Assembly: GCF_018130165.1 (NCBI RefSeq)
Contig: NZ_JAFCLZ010000026.1
Coordinates: forward strand, 1-64,000
Direction: 5' to 3'
DNA: 64,000 nucleotides
DNA from: Bradyrhizobium sp. JYMT SZCCT0180
GTDB lineage: Bacteria; Pseudomonadota; Alphaproteobacteria; Rhizobiales; Xanthobacteraceae
Each line of letters starts with the position of its first letter. Position 1 is the stretch's first letter. Positions 41,009-48,782 of this stretch are shown here, one piece after another. Both the position numbers and the translations under genes were made by a program. The notes below the pieces were generated by a model that searched no databases, had not been told where the DNA came from, and saw only the letters and a program-made list of their open reading frames with translations.

Positions 41009-41740
41009 CTATGAAGTCTTGATCGTGTGGATGCCGCATTCTGTCTTGGCTCTTCCGCGCCAGCGACCGGCACGCGCGTCCTCGTCAGGCGAGGTCCGGC
41101 TGCTGCACGGCATGCATCCGACCGACAGGTAGCCCGACGCCAGCAGCGGATGCGGCGGCAGATTTGCGAGCTTATAGATCGCCTCGATCTCTTCGCGCGC
41201 GACATTGGCGAACGGGTTGAATTTCAGCCTGGCGCCGTCGTCTTCGACGACTGCCATCTCGGCGCGCAGGCCGCCCTGGAAGCGCTTGCGGCCGTTGATC
41301 CAGGCCGAGAACGGCGCCAACGCCCGCGCCAGCGGCTCGACTTTACGGATACGGCAGCAGGCGTCGGGATCGGAGAACCACAATTCGCGGTCCGGATCCT
41401 CGCGCGACAAGGTTTCTTCCAGCGGCTTGATCGAGCGGACGTCGCGCAGGCCGAGCGTTGCGATCAACGTGTCGCGATAGGCCAGCGTCTCCTCAAACAG
41501 CCAGCCGGTGTCGAGGAAGATCACCGGAATCGCCGGATCGACGTCTGCCATCACCTTGAGCAAGGCCGCCGATTCCGTGCCGAACGACGAGACCACCGCC
41601 AGCTTCTCGCGGCCGACGGCCTTCAACGCCGCTTCAATGACTTCCGCTGATGACGCGCTGCGGAGCGCGCGATCGAGCGCCTGCGCCGGCGACAGGTCCA
41701 AAGTTTTCTCTATCACGGCCTGGGGTACGAGCGCGTTCAC
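41009..41740 (-). CDS. cysH: Assimilatory adenylyl-sulfate (APS) reductase
   Basis: This 243-residue reductase carries the four cysteines of the iron-sulfur APS-reductase subgroup: CC at residues 128-129 and CMPC at 209-212. The catalytic cysteine lies in ECGIH (235). The PP-loop-like segment VVSSFGTESAALLKVMADVDP and LDTGWLF are normal. It converts APS to sulfite in the cytoplasm using thioredoxin. The start is GTG overlapping the DUF934 stop by four bases. The presence of the cluster cysteines indicates APS rather than PAPS as the substrate. It is the last gene of the sulfite-reduction operon. Confidence 0.92.
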   Translation of the reverse strand: MNALVPQAVIEKTLDLSPAQALDRALRSASSAEVIEAALKAVGREKLAVVSSFGTESAALLKVMADVDPAIPVIFLDTGWLFEETLAYRDTLIATLGLRDVRSIKPLEETLSREDPDRELWFSDPDACCRIRKVEPLARALAPFSAWINGRKRFQGGLRAEMAVVEDDGARLKFNPFANVAREEIEAIYKLANLPPHPLLASGYLSVGCMPCSSRTSPDEDARAGRWRGRAKTECGIHTIKTS

Positions 41741-42252
41741 TGGCCGGCACTCTCCGAATGACGCAGCAGCATCCGCCGATGCAGCGCGGTGAGGCGGCCA
41801 TCGCCGGTCGGCTGGTAGAACACCGAATAGCTTTTTGCGGTAGAGGCAAACGCCTCGGCGTCGCTGTCCTTTTTCACTTCGAACGTGTCGAAGCCGGCGC
41901 GCAGCATGAACACGAACTGATCGCGCAGCACCTGGCCGGTGGCGCGCAGTTCGCCGTCGAAGCCGTGCCGTTCGCGCAGCAGGCGCGCCTGGCTGTAGGC
42001 GCGGCCGTCGCGAAACGAGGGAAACACCAGCGCCACCGCGGCCAGCCGGCCGAGATACGGCACGAGATCGTCGAGATCGCGGTTGTTCGGCCAGATCACG
42101 CCGACCTTGCCGGCGCGCTTCAGAAAGGCTTCCGGATCCTCGAGGAACCGCGCCGCCGGAACGAAGATCGCGCCATCGCCGGGCAACTCGGCGCCGTCGG
42201 CAACATGGACGAACAGATCGGTGGCAATTCTACCCTGCTTAACGAGTGGCAT
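41737..42252 (-). CDS. DUF934 protein of the sulfite reduction operon
   Basis: The 171-residue product begins at ATG 42252 (AAGGAG nine bases upstream). Its recognised segments are FVPAARFLEDPEAFL, then GVIWPNNRDLDDLVPYLGRLAAVALVFPSFRDGRAYSQARLLRERHGFDGELRATGQVLRDQF, which is the DUF934 core, ending near KSYSVFYQP. The family is almost always between cysI and cysH in proteobacteria and its biochemical role is unknown. It overlaps cysI by 14 bases and cysH by four, so it is tightly coupled to sulfite reduction. Confidence 0.88.
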   Translation of the reverse strand: MPLVKQGRIATDLFVHVADGAELPGDGAIFVPAARFLEDPEAFLKRAGKVGVIWPNNRDLDDLVPYLGRLAAVALVFPSFRDGRAYSQARLLRERHGFDGELRATGQVLRDQFVFMLRAGFDTFEVKKDSDAEAFASTAKSYSVFYQPTGDGRLTALHRRMLLRHSESAGQ

Positions 42253-43894
42253 AGACCCGCTCCTTGAATGGCTCGACACCCAGGCGCTTCACCGCATCCA
42301 CGAACAACTCCTCGGGACGGTCGCGCAGTGCGAGATAGGCTTCGACGATATCCTCGATCACGTCGGCGACTTCCGCATAGGGAATCGCCGGGCCGATCAG
42401 CGTACCCATCTGCGCGCCCTCGTCGGCGCGACCACCGATGGTGATCTGGTAAAACTCCTCGCCGTTCTTCTCGACGCCGAGAATGCCGATGTGACCGACG
42501 TGGTGATGGCCGCAGGCGTTGATGCAGCCGGAGATGTTGATGTGCAGCCGGCCGATCAGCTCGGCGGTGTCGTGATTGGCAAAGCGTCGGGTCAGCTCCT
42601 GCGCGATCGGGATCGAGCGCGCATTGGCCAGCGAGCAATAGTCCAGCCCGGGGCAGGCGATGATGTCGGTGACCAGATTGACGTTCGGCGTCGCGAGCCC
42701 GATGCGGTCGAGCGCCTTCCATAGCTGCGGCAGGTCGCGCTTGGCGACATGCGGCAGGCACAGATTCTGTTCGTGGCCGACACGGATTTCGCCGAAGGAA
42801 TAGCGGTCGGCGAGATCGGCGACCGCGTCCATCTGGTCGGAGGTGGCGTCGCCGGGCGGTGCGCCCACCGGCTTCAGCGACAGCGTCACGATCGAATAGC
42901 CCTGGACCTTGTGCGGGAACACGGAATTCCTGCGCCAGCGTTCGAACAGCGGATCATGCGCGGCCTGTTTCAGCTCGTCCGGCATGTGCGGCAGCTTTTC
43001 ATAGGCCGGATAGGAGAAGCGCGAACGCACCTCCTCGATGACGGAATGGTCGAGCGTCAATCCGACGTCGCCCATCTGCTTCCATTCCTCGTCGACCTCG
43101 CGCGCGAACTTCTCGATGCCGAGCTCGTGCACCAGGATCTTGATGCGGGCCTTGTAGATGTTGTCGCGGCGGCCGTACTGGTTGTAGACGCGCAGGATCG
43201 CCTCGACATAGCTCAGGATGTCGCGGCCGTGCACGAACGGCTTGATGGTCTTGCCGATGAACGGTGTGCGGCCAAGACCGCCGCCGACCAGCACCTCAAA
43301 GCCGGTTTCGCCTTCCGCGTTCTTGTACAGGCGCAGCCCGATGTCGTGCACCTTGATCGCGGCACGGTCGTGCTCGGATGCCGTGATCGCGATCTTGAAT
43401 TTGCGCGGCAGGAACGAGAATTCCGGATGCAGCGTGGTGTGCTGGCGCAGGATCTCCGACCAGATGCGGGGATCCTCGACCTCGCCCGGCGCGACGCCGG
43501 CCCACTGGTCCGAGGTGACGTTGCGCATGTTGTTGCCGGACGTCTGCATCGCATGGATGCCGACCTCGGCAAGGTCCGCGAGCGCGTCCGGCAGTTCGGC
43601 GAGCTTGATCCAGTTGAACTGGATGTTCTGCCTTGTGGTGAAATGGCCATAGCCGCGGTCGTAGCGGCGTCCGACGCGGGCCAGCGCGCGCAACTGCTTG
43701 GACGACAGCGTGCCGTAGGGGATCGCGACGCGGAACATGTAGGCGTGCAGTTGCAGATAGACGCCGTTCTGCAGGCGCAGCATCTTGAATTCGTCCTCGG
43801 TGAGTTCGCCGGAAAGGCGGCGCTTCACCTGGTCGCGGAATTCAGACACGCGTTCGTTGATCAGCGTGCGATCAAGTTCGTCATATGCGTACAT
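42239..43894 (-). CDS. cysI: Sulfite reductase hemoprotein (nitrite/sulfite reductase family)
   Basis: This 551-residue enzyme reduces sulfite to sulfide with siroheme and a 4Fe-4S cluster. The cluster/siroheme cysteines are in CPGLDYC (residues 414-420) and SGCINACGHHHVGHIG (C457, C461). The sulfite-binding segments RYDRGYGHFTTRQNIQFNW and TSGNNMRNVTSDQWAGV are conserved. No NADPH-flavin domain gene (cysJ) is nearby, so ferredoxin is the probable donor. Twelve bases after the DUF2849 gene, and overlapping DUF934. A weak AAGGCAC precedes the ATG. Confidence 0.93.
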   Translation of the reverse strand: MYAYDELDRTLINERVSEFRDQVKRRLSGELTEDEFKMLRLQNGVYLQLHAYMFRVAIPYGTLSSKQLRALARVGRRYDRGYGHFTTRQNIQFNWIKLAELPDALADLAEVGIHAMQTSGNNMRNVTSDQWAGVAPGEVEDPRIWSEILRQHTTLHPEFSFLPRKFKIAITASEHDRAAIKVHDIGLRLYKNAEGETGFEVLVGGGLGRTPFIGKTIKPFVHGRDILSYVEAILRVYNQYGRRDNIYKARIKILVHELGIEKFAREVDEEWKQMGDVGLTLDHSVIEEVRSRFSYPAYEKLPHMPDELKQAAHDPLFERWRRNSVFPHKVQGYSIVTLSLKPVGAPPGDATSDQMDAVADLADRYSFGEIRVGHEQNLCLPHVAKRDLPQLWKALDRIGLATPNVNLVTDIIACPGLDYCSLANARSIPIAQELTRRFANHDTAELIGRLHINISGCINACGHHHVGHIGILGVEKNGEEFYQITIGGRADEGAQMGTLIGPAIPYAEVADVIEDIVEAYLALRDRPEELFVDAVKRLGVEPFKERVYATR

Positions 43895-43906
43895 GATGGA
43901 TGTGCC

Positions 43907-44224
43907 TTACGCCGGAACCGGAAGCAGATCGATGGTGAGGCCTTCCGACCGGATATGTTCGCGGAGATTGCCGGGCTTGATCTCGCCGCCGTCCTTGAGC
44001 TCGACCGGCGCGATATAGGGGCCGATCGCGCCGACGTCATCGGCGGTGGCTTCACCAAGCAGTGTTCGCGCCTCATCCGAGGTGCGCACGATCGCGGCGT
44101 CCGACAGGTTCGCCGACCAGCCTTGTTGCGCGGTGCGATAGATCACAACGCCATCCCAGGTGCGGTTGGCGGTGACCATCGAAGGTCCCGTGATCTTGAT
44201 CTTTTGTTGTAACGGAGAAGTCAT
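43907..44224 (-). CDS. DUF2849 protein of the sulfite reduction operon
   Basis: The 105-residue protein starts at ATG 44224, whose first bases overlap the cysG stop (ATGA). It contains TANRTWDGVVIYRTAQQGWSANLSDAAIV and ADDVGAIGPYIAPVELKDGGEIKPGNLREHIRSEGLTIDL, which match DUF2849. The family accompanies cysG and cysI in many alphaproteobacteria, sitting between them as here; its function is not known. Possible roles are small partner or electron-transfer helper. Confidence 0.85.
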   Translation of the reverse strand: MTSPLQQKIKITGPSMVTANRTWDGVVIYRTAQQGWSANLSDAAIVRTSDEARTLLGEATADDVGAIGPYIAPVELKDGGEIKPGNLREHIRSEGLTIDLLPVPA

Positions 44225-45657
44225 TCTGCAGCATCCCTCAATTCGGAGATCACTTGATCGAGATCTGATTGGCGCCATGGTGCGGAATGCGCGACCACGT
44301 CACCGATGATGAGGACGGCGGGACCGCCGTCGATTTGTTCGACCAGCGCCGGCAAATGTTCGAGCGTGCCGACCACCGCTTGGGCGTCCGGCCGCGTCAC
44401 CCGCGCGAACACGCCGACCGGCGTTTGCGGCAAGCGTCCGGCGGCGAGCAGGCCCGCACGGATCGCGGGTGCCGCGGTCATGCCCATGTAGACCACGATG
44501 GTCATCTTCTTGTCTGTCAGCACCGACCAGTCGACTGTCTCGGCGTCCCGCGCCTTGTGCGCGGTCAGGAACGTGATGCGCAGCGCCTCGTGGCGATAGG
44601 TCAGCGGCGCTTCAAACTGCGCCGCGGCGCCCAATCCGGCGGTGATGCCCGGCACCACCGAATAGGCGACACCGGCCGCGCGCAACACTTCGATTTCCTC
44701 GCCGCCGCGGCCGAAGATGAAGGGGTCGCCGCCCTTCAGCCGCACCGCGCGCTGGCCTGATCTCGCTGCCTCGATCAACAATTTGTTGATCGCATCCTGG
44801 CCGATACCGGGCTTGCCGACGCGGCGGCCGACCGGAATGCGCGAAGCATCGCGGCGTACGCGATCGAGAATTTCCGGCGATACCAGTTCGTCATAAAAAA
44901 CGACATCGGCGTCCTGCAGCGCGCGCAGCGCCTTGATGGTGAGCAGGTCCGGATCGCCCGGCCCGGCGCCGACCAGCGTCACCCGGCCGTCGGCCTTGCC
45001 CTGATCATTGGCACCGGCGAAAGCGGAAGGGTCCGCGATCGCCTGCAGTTCCTTCTCGGCTTCGTCCTTGCGCCCGGCCAGAACAAGCGCGCCGATCGGT
45101 CCGTCGATCACGCGTTCCCAGAAACGCCGGCGCAACGAAAATTCGGGGATCCGCGCATGCATCGCTTTGCGAAAGCCGCCGATGAAACCGGCGAGATCGC
45201 CGATCCGCGCCGGCAGGACAGCTTCGATGCGCTCGCGCACGCGGCGCGCCACGACAGGGGAAGTGCCGCCGGTGCCGACGGCAACGACGACGTCGCCGCG
45301 ATCGACGATGGCGGGAAAGATGAAAGTCGAATGGACGAGGTCGTCCATCACATTGACGGGCAGTCCGACCGCCTTGGCGCGTACCGACATCGCCACGCCA
45401 ATGTCGCCGGCACCGGCGCAGAGGATCGCGATCACATCAGTCAGATCGGCGGTGAGCGGATCACCGGCATCAGGCTCGATCCGCGCCACGTCCTCAGCGG
45501 CAAGGCCGGAGAGGTCCTGATCGCCGTCGGTCGCGAACCAGCGAACCTGCGCGCCGGCGGCGGCGAGCAACCGCAATTTGGCGCGCGCGAGATCGCCCGC
45601 TCCAACGAGCAGCACCTTGCCGCTTTGCAGATCCAGAAACACAGGCAGATAGCGCAT
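44221..45657 (-). CDS. cysG: Siroheme synthase (precorrin-2 dehydrogenase / ferrochelatase and uroporphyrinogen-III methyltransferase)
   Basis: The 478-residue bifunctional enzyme has an N-terminal Rossmann domain (LLVGAGDLARAKLRLLAAAGA, about residues 16-36) with dimerisation region to about 205. The SAM methyltransferase domain follows: TLVGAGPGDPDLLTIKAL (about 222-239), VFYDELVSPEIL, the conserved RLKGGDPFIFGRGGEEIEVL, and VPGITAG. It makes siroheme for CysI. It is the first gene of the five-gene minus-strand operon, divergent from cysD. The intergenic region at 45658-45800 should hold its promoter. Confidence 0.93.
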   Translation of the reverse strand: MRYLPVFLDLQSGKVLLVGAGDLARAKLRLLAAAGAQVRWFATDGDQDLSGLAAEDVARIEPDAGDPLTADLTDVIAILCAGAGDIGVAMSVRAKAVGLPVNVMDDLVHSTFIFPAIVDRGDVVVAVGTGGTSPVVARRVRERIEAVLPARIGDLAGFIGGFRKAMHARIPEFSLRRRFWERVIDGPIGALVLAGRKDEAEKELQAIADPSAFAGANDQGKADGRVTLVGAGPGDPDLLTIKALRALQDADVVFYDELVSPEILDRVRRDASRIPVGRRVGKPGIGQDAINKLLIEAARSGQRAVRLKGGDPFIFGRGGEEIEVLRAAGVAYSVVPGITAGLGAAAQFEAPLTYRHEALRITFLTAHKARDAETVDWSVLTDKKMTIVVYMGMTAAPAIRAGLLAAGRLPQTPVGVFARVTRPDAQAVVGTLEHLPALVEQIDGGPAVLIIGDVVAHSAPWRQSDLDQVISELRDAAE

Positions 45658-45800
45658 CAGATACTCGCTTCCCCAACTTGGGGGTTGACTGAAATTATTT
45701 TCTATTTATCTCTCGATCAAGGCCTGCAAAGAGAAAATTATTTCTTCTCTATTGCGGTGCAACTTTAGAATTTTTCCACTCTCAAGTCCAAGGCCAAGAG
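45658..45800. promoter_or_regulatory. Divergent AT-rich control region between cysG and cysD
   Basis: This 143-bp stretch is markedly richer in A and T than its neighbours. It contains a palindrome CCCCAACTTGGGG (45671-45683) and imperfect inverted repeats: AAATTATTTTCT (about 45692) against AGAAAATTATTT (about 45734). It must hold the promoters for both the cysG operon and cysD-cysNC. LysR-type control of CysB kind is possible, but no regulator gene is in this window. Confidence 0.6.
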
Positions 45801-46706
45801 ATGCATCTTCTCAACAAGGAATCCGGCGGACACGGGTTGCAGCCCGCGGCCTTCAACCAGGCCTCATCCGCGCCCAAAATTCTGGCCCATGGGCAGCTGC
45901 CGCCGCCCTCGATGGACCACCTCGACGAGCTCGAGGCGCAGAGCATCTACATCCTGCGCGAAGCCTTCGCGCGGTTGAAGAAGCTGGCGCTGCTGTGGTC
46001 GCTGGGCAAAGATTCCAACGTCATGATCTGGCTGGCGCGCAAGGCGTTCTTCGGCCGCGTGCCGTTCCCGGCCTTGCATGTCGACACCGGCAAGAAATTT
46101 GCCGAGATGTATGCGTTCCGCGATCGCTTCGGCAAGGAATGGGAACTCGATCTCAAGATCGAGCCCTGCCCGCCGATCGACGCCGTCGATCCGACACTGC
46201 CGCCGGCCGCGCGTTCCGCCGCCCGCAAGACCGAAGGCCTCAAATGGGCGCTGACCAAATACGGTTTTGACGGATTGATCGCCGGCATTCGCCGCGACGA
46301 GGAAGCCACCCGCGCCAAGGAGCGCGTGTTCTCGCCGCGCGGTATTGAAGGCGGCTGGGACGTCCGCGACCAGCCCCCGGAATTCTGGGACCATTTCAAC
46401 GCCTCGCCGCCGCAAGGCGCGCATTTGCGCATCCACCCGATCCTGCATTGGACCGAGGCCGACATCTGGGCCTACACCAAGCGCGAGAACATTCCGATCA
46501 TCCCGCTGTATCTGTCGAAGGACGGCAAGCGTTATCGCTCGCTGGGCGATCAGGACATCACCAATCCGGTGGCGTCGACCGCTTCCAGCATCGATGAAAT
46601 CCTGACCGAACTCGACGGCACCAAGGTGCCGGAACGTGCGGGCCGCGCGCTCGATCACGAAACCGAAGATGCATTCGAGCGGCTGCGTGTCGCCGGTTAT
46701 CTCTGA
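45801..46706 (+). CDS. cysD: Sulfate adenylyltransferase subunit 2
   Basis: This 301-residue protein is the ATP-pyrophosphatase partner of CysN. The PP-loop reads LLWSLGKDSNVMIWLARKAF (about residues 64-83), a variant of SGGKDS with leucine-glycine. FPALHVDTGKKFAEMY, the loop TEGLKWALTKYGFDGLIAGIRRDEEATRAKERVFSPR, and HPILHWTEADIWAYTKRENIPIIPLYL are family landmarks. It activates sulfate to APS. The first 35 residues before the domain are longer than in E. coli. The cysNC gene starts 12 bases later. Confidence 0.93.
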   Translation: MHLLNKESGGHGLQPAAFNQASSAPKILAHGQLPPPSMDHLDELEAQSIYILREAFARLKKLALLWSLGKDSNVMIWLARKAFFGRVPFPALHVDTGKKFAEMYAFRDRFGKEWELDLKIEPCPPIDAVDPTLPPAARSAARKTEGLKWALTKYGFDGLIAGIRRDEEATRAKERVFSPRGIEGGWDVRDQPPEFWDHFNASPPQGAHLRIHPILHWTEADIWAYTKRENIPIIPLYLSKDGKRYRSLGDQDITNPVASTASSIDEILTELDGTKVPERAGRALDHETEDAFERLRVAGYL

Positions 46707-46718
46707 TGGACATTAGGT

Positions 46719-48647
46719 GTGAGTGCTGCGATGAACATGATCCTCCCCTCAAGCGTATTGGCGACACCCAACGGCACGACGCGGCCGCAGATTCGCATCG
46801 TCATCGTCGGCCATGTCGACCACGGCAAATCCACCCTGGTCGGCCGCCTGCTGCATGAAACCGGCAGCCTGCCCGAGGGCAAGCTGGAAATGCTGAAAGC
46901 CGTCAGCGCGCGGCGCGGCATGCCGTTCGAATGGTCGTTTCTGCTGGATGCGCTGCAAACCGAGCGCGACCAGGGCATCACCATCGACACCACGCAGATC
47001 CGTTTCCGCACCCGCTCGCGCGACGTGGTGCTGATCGACGCGCCCGGCCACGCCGAATTCCTGCGCAACATGATCACCGGCGCCTCGCAGGCCGACGGCG
47101 CGGTGCTGATCATCGACGCGCTGGAAGGCGTGCGCGACCAGACCCGGCGACACGGCTATCTGCTGCATCTGCTCGGCATCAAGCAGGTTGCCGTCGTCGT
47201 CAACAAGATGGACCGCGTCGATTTCAGCGCGGAACGTTTCAAGGAGATCAGCGACGAGATTTCTTCGCATCTGATCGGCCTCGGCGTGACCCCGTCGGCG
47301 GTGATCCCGATTTCCGCGCGCGACGGCGACGGCGTTGCCGAACGCACGCCGCGGATCTCCTGGTACCAGGGGCCGAGCGTCGTCGAGGCGCTCGATGCGC
47401 TCGAACCGGCACGGCCGCTGGAGCAGCTCGCGCTGCGGCTGCCGGTGCAGGCGATCTACAAATTCGACGACCGCCGCATCGTCGCCGGCCGCATCGAATC
47501 CGGCAGTCTCAGCGCCGGCGACGAGATCGTCATCATGCCCGCCGGCAAGATCGCGAAGATCAAGACCGTCGAGAGCTGGCCGGTAACCCCTGTCAACGGC
47601 AGCCACGGCGCCGGCAGGTCGGTCGGTATCACGCTCGACCGCGAATTGTTCATCGAACGCGGCGACGTGATCGCCCATGCCGGCGCGACCCCGCGCGATA
47701 CGCGGCGGATTCGCGCCCGGATTTTCTGGCTGCACGACAAGCCGCTCGCCAAGGGCGAGCAGATCCTGATCCGCCTCGGCACCCGCGAAAGCCGCGCTCA
47801 GGTGGTCGCGATCGAGAAGGCGGTCGATCCCGGCGAACTCTCCAATGAGGAGACCAAGTCGATCGCGCGCAATCACGTTGGCGAAATCGACATTTCGCTG
47901 GCGCAGCCGGTTGCGGCCGACCCCTATCAGGATAATCCGCGCACCGGACGGCTGGTGATCGAGGTCAACGGCCGCATTGCCGGCGGCGGCCTCGTGCTGT
48001 CGGTCGATGCCGGACAACGCGCCGTCCCAATCGACATCGTTCCCGTTGAGTCAGCGCTGCGCCCCGAAGAGCGTTCGGCGCGCTATCACCATAACGGCGC
48101 GGTGATCTGGCTGACGGGCTTGCCCGGCTCGGGCAAATCGACGCTGGCCCGCGCGCTGGAGCGACGGCTGTTCTCTCGCAGCGGTTCACCGATCCTGCTT
48201 GACGGCGACACCCTGCGCGCCGGCCTCAACAACGATCTGGGCTTTTCACCACAGGATCGTAGCGAAAACATTCGCCGCCTCGCGGAAGTCGCCACCCATC
48301 TGGCGCGCAACGGTCACATCGCCATCGTCGCCGCGGTTTCGCCCGCGATTGCGGATCGCGCAGTGGCGCGCCGCATCGCCGATACCGCCTTCCGCGAAAT
48401 CCACGTCGCCGCTCCTGCCGAGGTGTGCGAGAGCCGCGATCCCAAAGGCCACTATGCCAAGGCCCGCGCCGGTACGCTCCCCTCGTTCACCGGGATCACC
48501 AACGACTATCAGGCCCCGCTCGAATGCGAGTTGAGGCTCGACACCTCAACCCGGACAGTGGCCGACGCCACCGACGCGATCGAACGGATGCTGGCTGAGA
48601 CCGGCGTTTTGTTCGACGAACTGGTCGATCTGGCGGCCAATATCTAG
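46719..48647 (+). CDS. cysNC: Bifunctional sulfate adenylyltransferase subunit 1 / APS kinase
   Basis: The 642-residue fusion has an N-terminal GTPase of the CysN type: IVGHVDHGKSTLVGRLL (about residues 29-45), the DAPGH switch, NKMD (about 161-164) and an EF-Tu-like beta domain. A C-terminal APS kinase begins at about residue 450, with P-loop LTGLPGSGKSTLARAL and DGDTLRAGLNNDLGFS. GTP hydrolysis drives APS formation by CysD; the kinase then makes PAPS. GTG 46719 is the given start; ATG 46731 is possible. The neighbouring CysH uses APS, so PAPS is probably made for sulfotransfer. Confidence 0.93.
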   Translation: MSAAMNMILPSSVLATPNGTTRPQIRIVIVGHVDHGKSTLVGRLLHETGSLPEGKLEMLKAVSARRGMPFEWSFLLDALQTERDQGITIDTTQIRFRTRSRDVVLIDAPGHAEFLRNMITGASQADGAVLIIDALEGVRDQTRRHGYLLHLLGIKQVAVVVNKMDRVDFSAERFKEISDEISSHLIGLGVTPSAVIPISARDGDGVAERTPRISWYQGPSVVEALDALEPARPLEQLALRLPVQAIYKFDDRRIVAGRIESGSLSAGDEIVIMPAGKIAKIKTVESWPVTPVNGSHGAGRSVGITLDRELFIERGDVIAHAGATPRDTRRIRARIFWLHDKPLAKGEQILIRLGTRESRAQVVAIEKAVDPGELSNEETKSIARNHVGEIDISLAQPVAADPYQDNPRTGRLVIEVNGRIAGGGLVLSVDAGQRAVPIDIVPVESALRPEERSARYHHNGAVIWLTGLPGSGKSTLARALERRLFSRSGSPILLDGDTLRAGLNNDLGFSPQDRSENIRRLAEVATHLARNGHIAIVAAVSPAIADRAVARRIADTAFREIHVAAPAEVCESRDPKGHYAKARAGTLPSFTGITNDYQAPLECELRLDTSTRTVADATDAIERMLAETGVLFDELVDLAANI

Positions 48648-48685
48648 GCTTTTGGGGCCTTCTCATCGACCCGGCTTTAGGGCTA

Positions 48686-48712
48686 AAAGGGCGGCCGACG
48701 CCGCCCCTTTTG
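48686..48712 (+). terminator. Probable rho-independent terminator after cysNC
   Basis: AAAAGGGCGGC (48686-48696), loop CGAC, then GCCGCCCCTTTT (48701-48712). One base is unpaired in the second arm. The stem lies 39 bp after the stop and ends in T residues, followed by a further TTTTT at 48720. Confidence 0.65.
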
Positions 48713-48782
48713 GCGCGCTTTTTGCTGTTTTCATACTGAAAACGCCTTCCTGTTCGCCGTTTCTACCCCGAGAAAGCCCATC

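Noticed and set aside
42749..44212. Plus-strand frame of 487 codons opposite cysI
   Set aside because: Antisense shadow without motifs; cysI is unmistakable.
46749..48017. Minus-strand frame of 422 codons opposite cysNC
   Set aside because: No motifs; low-complexity antisense composition.
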